From Neisseria sp. Marseille-Q6792 (GTDB lineage: Bacteria; Pseudomonadota; Gammaproteobacteria; Burkholderiales; Neisseriaceae), in contig NZ_OW969598.1 of assembly GCF_943181435.1 (NCBI RefSeq), positions 434,001 through 498,000 on the forward strand: a stretch of 64,000 nucleotides of DNA, written 5' to 3'. A model generated the notes under the pieces. That model searched no databases, had not been told where the DNA came from, and saw nothing but the letters and a program-made list of their open reading frames with translations. Positions 9,415 to 17,733 of this stretch are shown here, piece by piece. The position numbers were made by a program, and so were the translations under genes. Position 1 is the first letter of the stretch. The number at the start of each line of letters is the position of its first letter.

Positions 9415-10725
9415 ATGACCGATTTGTTTGCCCGCCAACCCGATGCGCCGCTTGCCGAACGCCTGCGCCCGCATACGCTTGATGATGTTATCGGGCAGCA
9501 GCATTTAATCGGCGAAGGCAAGCCGCTGCGGGTGGCGGTGGAAGGTGGGAAGCCGCATTCTATGCTGCTGTGGGGGCCTCCGGGCGTGGGCAAGACGACG
9601 TTGGCGCGGATTTTGGCGCAGAGTTTCAATGCCCAGTTTTTGCCTGTTTCCGCCGTGTTTTCCGGCGTGAAGGACATACGCGAGGCAATCGATAAGGCTG
9701 AAATCGCTTTGCAACAGGGACGCGCGACGATTTTGTTTGTCGATGAAGTCCACCGTTTCAACAAGGCGCAGCAGGACGCGTTTTTGCCTTATGTCGAAAG
9801 CGGCTTATTAACCTTTATCGGCGCTACCACGGAAAACCCGTCGTTTGAAGTCAATCCAGCATTGCTCAGTAGGGCGCAAGTTTATGTCTTGCAATCCTTG
9901 TCTTCAGACGACCTCAAGAAATTGATTGTCAAAGTATTGGCCTTGCCCGAATACCAAGATTTCACGATTGAAGCGGACGCGCAGGAGCTGCTCGTCAATA
10001 CCGCCGACGGTGATGCGCGCAGATTGTTGAATTTGTTGGAACAACTGTTACGCGCCGCCGATACATGCCGTCTGAAAAACTTAACCGCCGAATTTCTCGC
10101 CGACAGTCTCGGGGCGCAAATCCGCCGTTTCGACAAAGGCGGCGAGAGTTTCTACAACCAAATCTCCGCCCTGCACAAATCCGTGCGCGGTTCGCATCCG
10201 AACGCCGCGCTGTATTGGTTCTGCCGTATGCTCGACAGCGGCACCGACCCGCGCTATCTCGCCCGCCGCATCGTGCGTATCGCTTGGGAAGACATCGGGC
10301 TTGCCGACCCGCGCGCCTTCCAAATCGCCAATGATGCCGCCGCAACATTTGAACGCTTAGGTTCGCCCGAAGGCGAACTTGCGCTGGCGCAAGCCGTGCT
10401 GTACCTTGCTGCTGCCGCGAAATCCAACGCGGGCTACAAGGCATACAACCAAATGCGCCGTTTCGTTAAAGAAAACGCCAGCGACGAAGTACCCGTCCAC
10501 CTGCGCAACGCCCCGACCAAGTTAATGAAAGAATTAGGCTACGGACGCGAATACCGCTACGCCCACGACGAACCGAACGCCTACGCCGCCGGCGAAAGCT
10601 ATATGCCCGACGGCTTGGACGAACCCGATTTCTACCAACCCGTCCCGCGCGGGCTGGAAATCAAAATCGGCGAAAAGCTGGCGTGGTTGAAATCGCTGGA
10701 CGAAGAAGTATTAAAGGCAAAATAA
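9415..10725 (+). CDS. rarA: Replication-associated recombination protein A (AAA+ ATPase)
   Basis: This 436-residue clamp-loader-like ATPase (MgsA/RarA, the Mgs1/WRNIP1 family) acts at stalled replication forks. The N-terminus has LAERLRPHTLDDVIGQQHL, the Walker [10 protein letters not shown] near residue 48, Walker B ILFVDEVHRF near 105 and the sensor I segment FIGATTENPSF. The C-terminal half holds the family-specific tetramerisation region (YKAYNQMRRFVKENASDEVPVHLRNAPTKLMKELGYG). AACGGAGCCGTT precedes the ATG. It is transcribed away from the autotransporter and is followed by an hsdM fragment. Confidence 0.95.
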   Translation: MTDLFARQPDAPLAERLRPHTLDDVIGQQHLIGEGKPLRVAVEGGKPHSMLLWGPPGVGKTTLARILAQSFNAQFLPVSAVFSGVKDIREAIDKAEIALQQGRATILFVDEVHRFNKAQQDAFLPYVESGLLTFIGATTENPSFEVNPALLSRAQVYVLQSLSSDDLKKLIVKVLALPEYQDFTIEADAQELLVNTADGDARRLLNLLEQLLRAADTCRLKNLTAEFLADSLGAQIRRFDKGGESFYNQISALHKSVRGSHPNAALYWFCRMLDSGTDPRYLARRIVRIAWEDIGLADPRAFQIANDAAATFERLGSPEGELALAQAVLYLAAAAKSNAGYKAYNQMRRFVKENASDEVPVHLRNAPTKLMKELGYGREYRYAHDEPNAYAAGESYMPDGLDEPDFYQPVPRGLEIKIGEKLAWLKSLDEEVLKAK

Positions 10726-10800
10726 AGCAATGCCGTCTGAAGCAGAACAGTATGGCAAAGCCGGTACACCGAAAAGGCGTATCGGCTTTTTTCAGGTCTT

Positions 10801-11178
10801 ATCCTGTTTATTGATAAAGCCAATAAAGACGAAGTAGTATTAATCGACGCATCTGGCTTGGGTGAAAAAATCAAAGATGGCAAAAAAACCGTACTTTCCC
10901 GCGAAGAAGAACAAAAAATCTGCAATACCTTCACGCACAAACAGGCAGTGGAAGATTTCAGCGTGGTGGTCGGCTACGATGAAATCAAAGCCAAAAACTA
11001 CAGCCTGTCGGCGGGGCAGTATTTCGAGGTAAAGATTGATTATGTGGATATTTCCGCCGAGGAATTCGAGCAGAAAATGGCGGGATTTTCGGCGGATTTA
11101 GACAAGCTCTTCACTGAATCTGCCGAATTGGAAAAAGAGATTAAGGATAGGCTGGCGATGTTGAAATTCAATTCATAA
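10801..11178 (+). pseudogene. Type I restriction-modification methyltransferase (hsdM) 3' remnant
   Basis: The frame reads ILFIDKANKDEVVLIDASG, then a run ending in REEEQKICNTF, the C-terminal segment of HsdM (RVLFIDAS...LSEEHIEKI...). A predicted C-terminal coiled coil follows (FEQKMAGFSADLDKLF... LEKEIKDRLAMLKFNS). Only about 125 codons remain: the N-terminal and catalytic domains (NPPF motif) are absent, the join to upstream sequence falls right after an uptake sequence, and no hsdS or hsdR is nearby. A short ORF from the ATG at 10858 could be translated but would have no methyltransferase activity. This looks like the scar of a lost type I system. Confidence 0.75.
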
Positions 11179-11206
11179 ATACCGATGAATGAAACCGGTC
11201 AAACTT

Positions 11207-11241
11207 AAAATGCCGTCTGAAAGCCTTTCAGACGGCATTTT
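11207..11241. terminator. Uptake-sequence hairpin terminator
   Basis: AAAATGCCGTCTGAAAG pairs with TTTCAGACGGCATTTT around a 3-base loop, 30 bases after the hsdM remnant. Confidence 0.75.
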
Positions 11242-11345
11242 GTTTGGTTTGGAAAATACTTATGCCGTTATTTCCCCGAAAGAGAGAATCCAAAAAACCA
11301 AAGCCACAGGAATTTATCGGAAATGACAAAAACCCGACGAACCGG

Positions 11346-11365
11346 ATTCCCGCCTGCGCGGGAAT
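11346..11365. repeat. dRS3 repeat unit
   Basis: A perfect ATTCCCGC-CTGC-GCGGGAAT unit of the neisserial dRS3 family. The stretch 11242-11485 otherwise contains only A+T-rich sequence and no gene I can support. Confidence 0.75.
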
Positions 11366-11485
11366 GACGAATTAGAAGTTACCCGAAATTTGAAAAAACA
11401 AAATCCAACCCAACAGACCGGGTTTTCGTTTGCACGGAAATAATGCAATAAATAAAGCAAATATAAAGTATTTGAATTTACTATA

Positions 11486-12823
11486 TTATTTTTCCGCTTC
11501 TTCAAAGCCGACGACTTCCAAACCGAAGCCGGTGAGACCGGTGAAGGATGACGGTTGGCCGAGGACGCGCAGTTTTTTAACATTGAGGCCGGCGAGGATT
11601 TGCGCGCCTATGCCGTAGCTTTTGCTGTCCCATTTGTAGGCTTGGTTTGCGCCTTTGGGCAGGGTACGGTCGAGCAGGGCGGCGCCGTCTTCGGTGCGGT
11701 GCAGAAGGATGACGACGCCGCTTTCTGCCTGTTGGACACGCTCAAGGGCTTTAGGCAATGACCAGGAATGGCGCGGATTGGCTTGGATAAAGTCCATGAC
11801 GCTGAAGGGTTCGTGGACGCGGACGAGGGTTTCTTCGTCGGCGGAAGGTGTGCCTTTAACGAGGGCAAGGTGGGTTTCGCCGGAGAGCTTGTCGACGTAA
11901 ACGTGTTGTTGGAACTCGCCCCACGGGGTTTGTACCGGCGAATTGCCCATGTCTTCGAGCAGGCTTTCGGTACGGCTGCGGTATTCGATGAGGTCGGCAA
12001 TGGTGCCGATTTTGAGCTTGTGTTCTTCGGCAAACTTCATCAGCTCGGGCATACGCGCCATGGTGCCGTCGTCGTTGATGATTTCGCAGATGACGGCGGC
12101 AGGGATAAGCCCGTTCATTTGCGCTAGATCGACGCCGGCTTCGGTGTGTCCGGCACGGACGAGTACGCCGCCTTTTTGGGCGCGAAGCGGGAAGATATGA
12201 CCGGGTTGGACGATGTCTTCAGGTTTGGCGGTCGGTGAAACGGCGGTTTGAATAGTCAGGGCACGGTCGGCGGCGGAAATGCCGGTGGTAATGCCGTGGG
12301 CGGCTTCGATGGAGACGGTAAAGTTGGTGCCGTATTGCGCGCCGTTTTTCTGGGTCATCATGGGCAGGCCGAGTTTTTCGACCATTTCGCCGTCCATCGG
12401 CAGGCAGACCAGGCCGCGCGCGTTTTTAATCATAAAGTTGATGGCTTCGGGGGTAACGAATTGTGCCGCCATCAGCAGGTCGCCTTCGTTTTCGCGGTCT
12501 TCGGCATCGGTAATGATGACCATTTTGCCGGCTTTGATGTCTGCTAGGATTTCGGGGATGGTGGAGATATGGGACATGGTGCGTCTTTCTTGATGGTCGG
12601 TTTGGGCGGCGGGGTTTGTCTGATCCAGCCACATGGCAGGCATGTTCGCCGCCTGTTCGATTTTTCTGGCTTTTTTCTCGCCGAAGGATTTGTTTTTTAA
12701 GAGGGCGGAGAGCTCGCCCGTATTGAGGCAGACGGCTTCGGCAAAACGGGTTTGCAAACCGCCGTAATGTTTTTCTATCCACTGCCGCAGGTTGCGGCGG
12801 CGCAGGTCGGCTGTGTCAGTCAT
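11486..12823 (-). CDS. ribBA: HTH-RibBA fusion: DHBP synthase with degenerate GTP cyclohydrolase II domain
   Basis: A 445-residue three-part protein. Residues 1-72 look like a phage-repressor-type helix-turn-helix (RFAEAVCLNTGELSALLKNKSFGEKKARKIEQAANMP...). Residues 83-290 are 3,4-dihydroxy-2-butanone-4-phosphate synthase (RibB), which makes the four-carbon unit of riboflavin from ribulose 5-phosphate; DAEDRENEGD, MIKNARGLVCLPM and RAGHTEAGVDL hold its acidic and His residues. Residues 300-440 resemble GTP cyclohydrolase II but lack the zinc Cys cluster (RVHEPFSVMDF where RibA has HSECLTGD...CDC). The start at 12823 is backed by a promoter (-35 TTGCTT, 17 bases, -10 TACAAT) and AAAGGGAAA before the ATG. 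An internal ATG at 12577 with AAGAAAG could give RibBA without the HTH. The operator-like repeat upstream suggests self-regulation. Confidence 0.9.
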   Translation of the reverse strand: MTDTADLRRRNLRQWIEKHYGGLQTRFAEAVCLNTGELSALLKNKSFGEKKARKIEQAANMPAMWLDQTNPAAQTDHQERRTMSHISTIPEILADIKAGKMVIITDAEDRENEGDLLMAAQFVTPEAINFMIKNARGLVCLPMDGEMVEKLGLPMMTQKNGAQYGTNFTVSIEAAHGITTGISAADRALTIQTAVSPTAKPEDIVQPGHIFPLRAQKGGVLVRAGHTEAGVDLAQMNGLIPAAVICEIINDDGTMARMPELMKFAEEHKLKIGTIADLIEYRSRTESLLEDMGNSPVQTPWGEFQQHVYVDKLSGETHLALVKGTPSADEETLVRVHEPFSVMDFIQANPRHSWSLPKALERVQQAESGVVILLHRTEDGAALLDRTLPKGANQAYKWDSKSYGIGAQILAGLNVKKLRVLGQPSSFTGLTGFGLEVVGFEEAEK

Positions 12824-12856
12824 TGTTTTTCCCTTTGCGGAAACCGGATGTAGCGG

Positions 12857-12885
12857 ATTGTAATCGCGTATTTACCAAAAAGCAA
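12857..12885 (-). promoter_or_regulatory. Promoter of the HTH-ribBA gene
   Basis: On the minus strand, -35 TTGCTT (12885-12880) and -10 TACAAT (12862-12857) are separated by 17 bases, placing the transcript start about 27 bases before the ATG. The -35 hexamer lies inside one arm of the 17-bp inverted repeat. Confidence 0.65.
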
Positions 12886-12927
12886 ATCTGTTTTTTCGCT
12901 AAACCGAATTATTTGCTTTTTGGTAAA
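12871..12927. promoter_or_regulatory. Perfect 17-bp inverted repeat, candidate operator of HTH-RibBA
   Basis: TTTACCAAAAAGCAAAT (12871-12887) and its exact complement ATTTGCTTTTTGGTAAA (12911-12927) are spaced by 23 bases. The arm nearer the gene covers the -35 and part of the spacer of the ribBA promoter, so a bound protein would block transcription. The weakly related TTTTTTCGCTAAAC at 12891-12904 may be a third, degenerate half-site (10 of 14 bases match). Confidence 0.6.
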
Positions 12928-12932
12928 CAGAT

Positions 12933-12966
12933 GCCGTCTGAAGCCGGATTCGTGGCTTCAGACGGC
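12933..12966. terminator. Uptake-sequence hairpin between the glycosyltransferase and ribBA
   Basis: GCCGTCTGAAGCC (12933-12945) pairs perfectly with 12954-12966 across 8 bases. There is no T tract on either strand, so termination may be partial. It separates the end of the glycosyltransferase from the ribBA operator. Confidence 0.5.
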
Positions 12967-13036
12967 GTTGCCGCAACCCCGCCGGCGGGGCGGCTGTTTC
13001 TTCCCGCACGCTTCTGATTATGGGGGGTCCGGAGGG

Positions 13037-13995
13037 TTATTCCGAAAAAATTTCTGATAAAAAGCTTTTGATGAATGCTGTCTTCCCGATAAAAACCGGA
13101 CGGATTGCCTTCGCGCCAAATATCTTTCTGCATTTTTCTTTAAATGAAAAATATTCTCGGTAGATGACGATAATGTTTTTGGAAAAATAAAGCCCTACCA
13201 ATATAGACCTCAGATAGCCGATATTGTCGAAGACAAATTTTTGCAAACCGCCGTAGATAGGGGAATTTTTGTTTTCGACTAAAAAATCCACACCCCGGTC
13301 GAGATGCGTCAGCATATCGCTGAAATTTTTGTATTTGATGTTGTGGCTGATAGAGCCGCCGAGAACGCGGTACTGGTAAAAAGGGTTATCGTAAAAGGCA
13401 AAAGTCTTGATAAAGCGCGCCAATTGCAAACTGTACGGGAAATCCTCGTGAATGTATCCTTTTGGGAAAAACAGATTGTTTTTGATGATTATTTCCCGCC
13501 TGACAATCTTTGTCCACGCGTTGGAGATATAGTACCGCCCCTCCACCAGCATTTCAAAATGGCGGACAAAATCATTATCCGAAAAGTCCTCCCCTTTGGA
13601 GATGTCGCGATAATTGAAGGACGAAGGGTGCAGGATCAAATCAATCTTTTTATCTGCAAGTTGTTGTAAATCAAAGAGAATCCCCCCCCCGCGTTTTTTG
13701 AACGGTTGGTATCGGCCCAATAGTCGTCGCTGTCCAAAAAGATCAGGTAATCGCCTTTTGCCGCCCGGATACCGGCGTTGCGGGCATCCGACAGCCCGCC
13801 GTTTTCTTTATGAATAACTTTTATATGCGGATATTTGCCTGCATATTCGTCGCAAATCTTCCCGCAGCCGTCCGGCGAACCGTCATCGACCAAAATCATT
13901 TCATAATCGGCAAAATTTTCGGCAAGCACGGAATCCACGCAGCAGCGGAGGTATTTTTCCACATTGTAAATAGGGACGATGATGGAGAAAATCAT
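13037..13995 (-). CDS. Phase-variable family 2 glycosyltransferase, out of frame at a G9 tract
   Basis: The N-terminal part (from the ATG at 13995) is a GT-A family 2 domain: FSIIVPIYNVEKYLRCCVDSVL, ILVDDGSPDGC, GGLSDARNAGI and the metal-binding FLDSDD (DxD). Such enzymes add sugars to lipooligosaccharide, capsule or protein glycans at the inner membrane. After about 105 codons a run of nine G on the coding strand (13682-13690) throws the frame off and the product stops near 13636. The rest of the enzyme is intact in another frame (ILFDLQQLADKK... to SFLSEIFSE at 13037). With 10 (or 7) G the whole gives 319 residues; here it is OFF. An upstream TTG could add three residues, but the ATG is likelier. 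The acceptor is unknown. It lies between ribBA and ribA. Confidence 0.85.
13682..13690 (-). repeat. Homopolymeric phase-variation tract (G9 on the coding strand)
   Basis: Nine G residues follow AAAAAACGC inside the glycosyltransferase gene. In the upstream frame GCG GGG GGG GGA TTC leads to early termination; ATT CTC TTT GAT is the downstream frame, reached with 7 or 10 G. Confidence 0.9.
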
Positions 13996-14082
13996 AAATA
14001 TCAATCCATTATATTAAAATGTTTGCGCGTATGCCTCAAACCCGCACCCGCAATGCGTTTGCATCCGCACCCTGTAACTTTA

Positions 14083-14237
14083 TATAGTGGATTAACAAAA
14101 ATCAGGACAAGGCGACGAAGCCGCAGACAGTACAAATAGTACGGAACCGATTCACTTGGTGCTTCAGCACCTTAGAGAATCGTTCTCTTTGAGCTAAGGC
14201 GAGGCAACGCTGTACTGGTTTTTGTTAATCCACTATA
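14083..14237. mobile_element. Correia repeat enclosed element (full-length form, 155 bp)
   Basis: It starts with TATAGTGGATTAACAAAAAT and ends with the complement ATTTTTGTTAATCCACTATA allowing for one base. The interior contains the full set of Correia blocks, including the central region (GATTCACTTGGTGCTTCAGC and on to GAATCGTTCTC) where an IHF site is known in this family. It lies between the start of the glycosyltransferase gene and the end of ribA, so it may influence transcription of the former. Confidence 0.95.
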
Positions 14238-14316
14238 AAACTTATTGCTTTATCAAGGTATGGGAAACCTGTTTCCCGAAAGGCGGCGCAGGATGCCCGT
14301 TCCCTGCATCTTTGCC

Positions 14317-14910
14317 TTATTCCGGCATCAGATGTCCCAGCTTGTCTGCTTTGGTTTGGAGATAGCGTTTGTTTTCAAGGTTTTCCCCGACGTGCAGGGG
14401 GATGCGTTCGACCACGTTAATCCCCGCATCTTTCAGGGTTTGGATTTTTTCGGGGTTGTTGGTCAGCAGTTTGACCGAGCGGATGCCCAGATATTCGTAG
14501 ATAGATTGCGCCAAACGGAAATCGCGAGCATCGACGGGCAGCCCGAGTGCCAAATTGGCTTCAACGGTATCCATACCTTGGTCTTGCAGATGATAGGCGC
14601 GGATTTTGTTAATCAGCCCGATGCCGCGTCCTTCCTGACGCAGATAGACGATGATGCCGCGCCCCTCTGCCTGTACCGCTCTCATGGCCGCTTCAAGTTG
14701 CGGCCCGCAGTCGCACTTTCTGGAAAACAGCGCGTCGCCCGTCAGGCATTCGGAGTGGATGCGCGTCAGAACCGGATTGCCGTCTGAACAATCGCCGACG
14801 GTCAGCGCGACGTGTTCCTGACCGCTTGCTTCTTCAAAACCGTGCATCGTAAATACGCCCCATTCGGTCGGTAGGCGGCAGGAAGCGACATAGCTCAATA
14901 ATTCAGACAT
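14317..14910 (-). CDS. ribA: GTP cyclohydrolase II
   Basis: This 197-residue zinc enzyme opens GTP to 2,5-diamino-6-ribosylamino-4-pyrimidinone 5'-phosphate, the first committed step to riboflavin. The zinc site [20 protein letters not shown] is intact (Cys near residues 55, 66 and 68), as are [11 protein letters not shown] (catalytic and GTP-binding Arg) and [10 protein letters not shown]. Length equals E. coli RibA (196). It complements the zinc-less GCH II domain of RibBA. The start overlaps the end of the upstream GAF-like gene by 8 bases, so the two are translationally linked. Confidence 0.95.
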   Translation of the reverse strand: MSELLSYVASCRLPTEWGVFTMHGFEEASGQEHVALTVGDCSDGNPVLTRIHSECLTGDALFSRKCDCGPQLEAAMRAVQAEGRGIIVYLRQEGRGIGLINKIRAYHLQDQGMDTVEANLALGLPVDARDFRLAQSIYEYLGIRSVKLLTNNPEKIQTLKDAGINVVERIPLHVGENLENKRYLQTKADKLGHLMPE

Positions 14911-15577
14911 TTTCAGCTCCCTCTGCGGCAGTGATGCCCAAAAGCTGCTTCAAAGGTTCGGACAACGCCAAGGCAAGAGCCACCCATTCCGCCTGCGCCG
15001 CCTCATCCGCACAACCGGCTTTTTCAAATTCGACGTGAACCACGCCCAGCACGCCGCCGCTCTCCGTACAAACGGGAATGGAAAGCTGCGCCGCCGAATG
15101 CCGGTTGCGTTCGCCGGACAGCTCGCCCAATGCCAGCCAACGGCCCACATCCGAAGCAATATTCATCCAGCCGCTTTGCGCGCAACGGCAGGCAAGCGAA
15201 ACATCGGCAACATTTTCATCCAGCTCCCATATGTTTTCCAAACCTTCTCCCTGTTGGGACAGGCACACCAGCCGAAAGGCGGCGTTTTCAGACGGCATCA
15301 GGGCATAAACGGCTGCGGCGCGCATGCCTTCACAGCGCGAGAATACCGAATCCAGAGCCATAAAAAGCCGTTTCAGGCTGTCTTCGCGCCCATCATCGCA
15401 CGGAAGATAATCGGCAAGTTTCCAACCTTCATGATTGCGCCACAAAACCGAACGGTCTATCGAAGCCATCCCCATATCCATCACCGTCTTTGCGGTCAGA
15501 TACGCCGTCCGTACCTCGTCTGGCGGCAGCTTTAAACCTTGGGTCAGCAGAAAATCTTTAATCAAAGCAGCAGGCAT
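14903..15577 (-). CDS. GAF-domain-like protein upstream of ribA
   Basis: I start this protein at the ATG at 15577 (224 residues); a TTG two codons earlier is possible. Residues 75-215 resemble a GAF-type sensor fold ([26 protein letters not shown]... [24 protein letters not shown]). The N-terminal 60 residues are unlike anything I recognise. No catalytic domain or DNA-binding motif is visible. It is directly followed by ribA with an 8-base overlap, so a link to flavin or nucleotide sensing is possible but is only inference. Confidence 0.65.
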   Translation of the reverse strand: MPAALIKDFLLTQGLKLPPDEVRTAYLTAKTVMDMGMASIDRSVLWRNHEGWKLADYLPCDDGREDSLKRLFMALDSVFSRCEGMRAAAVYALMPSENAAFRLVCLSQQGEGLENIWELDENVADVSLACRCAQSGWMNIASDVGRWLALGELSGERNRHSAAQLSIPVCTESGGVLGVVHVEFEKAGCADEAAQAEWVALALALSEPLKQLLGITAAEGAENV

Positions 15578-15684
15578 ACTCAAATTCCGTCAATAAAATA
15601 AAACCGCCGGATTCCGATGCCAGGCGGACGAATAGCGGATTTTACCGCTGCAAAGCATAAGCCTCAACTATTACGCCCAAAGCC

Positions 15685-15712
15685 TTGCGCAATCGGACAA
15701 AATCTGTATAAT
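15685..15712 (+). promoter_or_regulatory. Promoter of tRNA-Leu
   Basis: TTGCGC and TATAAT are separated by 16 bases, ending 12 bases before the mature tRNA. Confidence 0.75.
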
Positions 15713-15724
15713 CTCCACCCTTAT

Positions 15725-15809
15725 GCGGACGTGGCGAAATTGGTAGACGCACCAGATTTAGGTTCTGGCGCCGAGAGGTGTGAGAGTTCGAGTCTCTCCG
15801 TCCGCACCA
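15725..15809 (+). tRNA. tRNA-Leu (anticodon UAG)
   Basis: An 85-nt class II tRNA. The acceptor stem GCGGACG pairs with CGTCCGC, the anticodon stem CCAGA/TCTGG encloses loop TTTAGGT (anticodon TAG), a long variable arm follows (GCGCCGAGAGGTGT region), and the T arm GAGAG-TTCGAGT-CTCTC is followed by encoded ACCA. It reads CUA and other CUN leucine codons. Confidence 0.97.
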
Positions 15810-15869
15810 ATAAAAATATATAAATCATATTGTTAATGATTATTGGGACAATTCGGTGGCACAAAATAT

Positions 15870-15900
15870 AAGCCGTCTGCTTTTCAGCGGGCGGCTTTTT
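15870..15900 (+). terminator. Terminator of tRNA-Leu
   Basis: AAGCCGTCTGC pairs with GCGGGCGGCTT (two G-U pairs) and is followed by TTTTT. The rest of 15900-16226 holds no gene I can support. Confidence 0.65.
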
Positions 15901-16226
15901 ATCTGCCTATGTGTTTCAACACACAAAACGGCACATAAAGCACCGCCATTTGTTCCGCACCGAATCGGAAGCGGGTGCTTCCGTCCCGCAATCAGATTTT
16001 TCCGCCCCGGATGCTGGGGTTTCAACCGGAAAGAAGAAAATATTAATTTTGATGATGGCATCAAAAAAACCCTTCCTCCCGTCCGCCAAAAGAAATGGTT
16101 AAGAAAAGTAATGCGTCTTTTGATGGAACGCAATATATAAGGAATTAAGGGGAAGGGCAGGCGGATTTCTGCCCGTTAATCCTGCGGACGGCCCCGCCAA
16201 ACCCGACACGCGCGGGCATATGGCGG

Positions 16227-16240
16227 ATTGTTTACAATAT
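16227..16240 (+). promoter_or_regulatory. Palindromic motif ATTGTTTACAATAT upstream of purM
   Basis: The core ATTGT-TT-ACAAT is a perfect palindrome about 90 bases before the purM start. The same 14 bases occur, on the opposite strand, immediately before the guaB promoter at 60136-60151. A TAGAAT -10 for purM lies at 16276-16281. Confidence 0.5.
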
Positions 16241-16328
16241 GTCTAAAAATCCAAACCGGCAAACGCGAAATAAGGTAGAATACGCCCCGTTATTTTACCG
16301 TCCAATCACCATTTACCAAGGAAAAATG

Positions 16329-17363
16329 ATGAGTACTTCATTGAGTTACCGCGATGCAGGTGTCGATATCGACGCAGGCGACCAACTGGTCGAAAACATC
16401 AAACCTTTTGCCAAACGCACGATGCGCCCGGAAGTATTGGGAGATTTGGGCGGTTTTGGCGCATTGGTCGAAATCGGCAAGAAATATAAAAATCCCGTAT
16501 TGGTCAGCGGTACGGATGGAGTAGGAACCAAACTCAAGCTTGCCTTTGATTGGGACAAACACGATACGGTGGGCATCGACCTTGTTGCAATGAGTGTCAA
16601 CGATATTTTGGTTCAAGGAGCTGAGCCCTTGTTTTTCTTGGATTATTTTGCCTGCGGTAAATTGGATGTTCCGCGCGCGACCGATGTCATCAAAGGCATT
16701 GCACAAGGTTGCGAAGAATCCGGTTGCGCCCTGATTGGCGGGGAAACTGCCGAAATGCCGGGCATGTATCCCGTTGGCGAATACGATTTGGCAGGTTTTG
16801 CCGTCGGCGTGGTGGAAAAAGAGAATGTCATTACCGGCCGCAGCATCGGCGCGGGCGATGTGGTATTGGGTTTGGCTTCCAACGGCGCACATTCAAACGG
16901 CTATTCCCTTATCCGTAAAATCATCGAACGCAACAATCCCGATCTGGATGCCAAGTTTGATAATGGCAAAACCTTGCGTGAGGCTGTTATTGCGCCGACA
17001 CGTCTGTATGTGAAACCGATTCTTGCCGCTTTGGAAAAATTTACCATTAAAGGTATGGCGCACATTACCGGCGGCGGCATTACCGAAAACGTGCCGCGCG
17101 TGTTGCCTGAAAACACGGTTGCCCAAATTGATGCCGAATCGTGGGAATTGCCCAAGCTCTTCCAATGGCTTCAAAAGGCGGGCAATGTGGAAACCCAAGA
17201 AATGTACCGAACCTTTAACTGCGGTATCGGTATGGTCGTCATCGTTGCTGCCGAAGATGCTGATGCGGTTCAGTCATTCCTGAGCGGGCAGGGAGAGACA
17301 GTTTACCGTTTGGGTTTGATCCGTGAGCGTCAGGGAGACGAGCATCAAACCCAGGTTGCCTGA
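16329..17363 (+). CDS. purM: Phosphoribosylformylglycinamidine cyclo-ligase (AIR synthetase)
   Basis: This enzyme uses ATP to close FGAM into aminoimidazole ribotide, the fifth step of purine synthesis. [12 protein letters not shown] is the family N-terminus, followed by [15 protein letters not shown], the [21 protein letters not shown] active-site segment, [11 protein letters not shown] and the Gly-rich [17 protein letters not shown]. Of two tandem ATGs (16326, 16329) the second has the better spacing from AAGGA; it gives 344 residues against 345 in E. coli. A longer open frame upstream (from 16239) lacks family similarity. It is monocistronic. Confidence 0.96.
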   Translation: MSTSLSYRDAGVDIDAGDQLVENIKPFAKRTMRPEVLGDLGGFGALVEIGKKYKNPVLVSGTDGVGTKLKLAFDWDKHDTVGIDLVAMSVNDILVQGAEPLFFLDYFACGKLDVPRATDVIKGIAQGCEESGCALIGGETAEMPGMYPVGEYDLAGFAVGVVEKENVITGRSIGAGDVVLGLASNGAHSNGYSLIRKIIERNNPDLDAKFDNGKTLREAVIAPTRLYVKPILAALEKFTIKGMAHITGGGITENVPRVLPENTVAQIDAESWELPKLFQWLQKAGNVETQEMYRTFNCGIGMVVIVAAEDADAVQSFLSGQGETVYRLGLIRERQGDEHQTQVA

Positions 17364-17377
17364 TTGCTTATATAGCG

Positions 17378-17414
17378 AAATGCCGTCTCAAACATGGGTT
17401 TGGACGGCATTTTT
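17378..17414 (+). terminator. Terminator of purM
   Basis: AAATGCCGTCTCAAAC pairs with GTTTGGACGGCATTT (one bulge), followed by TTT. It derives from a mutated uptake sequence. Confidence 0.7.
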
Positions 17415-17527
17415 ATATTGATTGATATGAGGGTGGGTTACACATGCTTAAACGATATAAGCCATTGTATATTTATGGGATTCGGAATGGAACATTTTAC
17501 CCTGCATTAGTATTTCCGCTTTTTATT

Positions 17528-17570
17528 ATGCCGTCTGAAAATATCATGATGATGCGTTTTCAGACGGCAT
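17528..17570. repeat. Inverted uptake-sequence pair
   Basis: ATGCCGTCTGAAAA (17528-17541) and its complement (17557-17570) flank a 15-base loop. The stretch 17364-17733 contains this and the purM terminator but no supportable gene. The hairpin could end the narQP transcript, which approaches from the right. Confidence 0.6.
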
Positions 17571-17733
17571 AGCTGATATTGCAGTATCAGATAGGGGCAA
17601 ACGGAAAACACTAAACCGAACAATATTACTGCTATGCCAAGCGTACTTATGGGGGCATAAGCTTACATGCTTGGTCTGTTATCCGAATGACCGTACGGGG
17701 ATTAAAACCCCTAATATGCCGTCTGAACCTGCC

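Noticed and set aside
12248..12593. Two plus-strand ORFs opposite ribBA
   Set aside because: They are out of register with any start signal and lie wholly within the RibB coding region.
12577..12823. HTH as a separate small gene overlapping ribBA
   Set aside because: The frame is continuous without a stop, so a fusion is the simpler reading; an internal start is kept as an alternative.
15856..16140. A 94-codon plus-strand ORF after tRNA-Leu
   Set aside because: It begins inside the tRNA terminator, has no ribosome-binding site and no recognisable domain; codon use looks random.
16239..16328. N-terminal extension of PurM
   Set aside because: It covers the promoter region and lacks similarity to PurM; AAGGA lies just before 16329.
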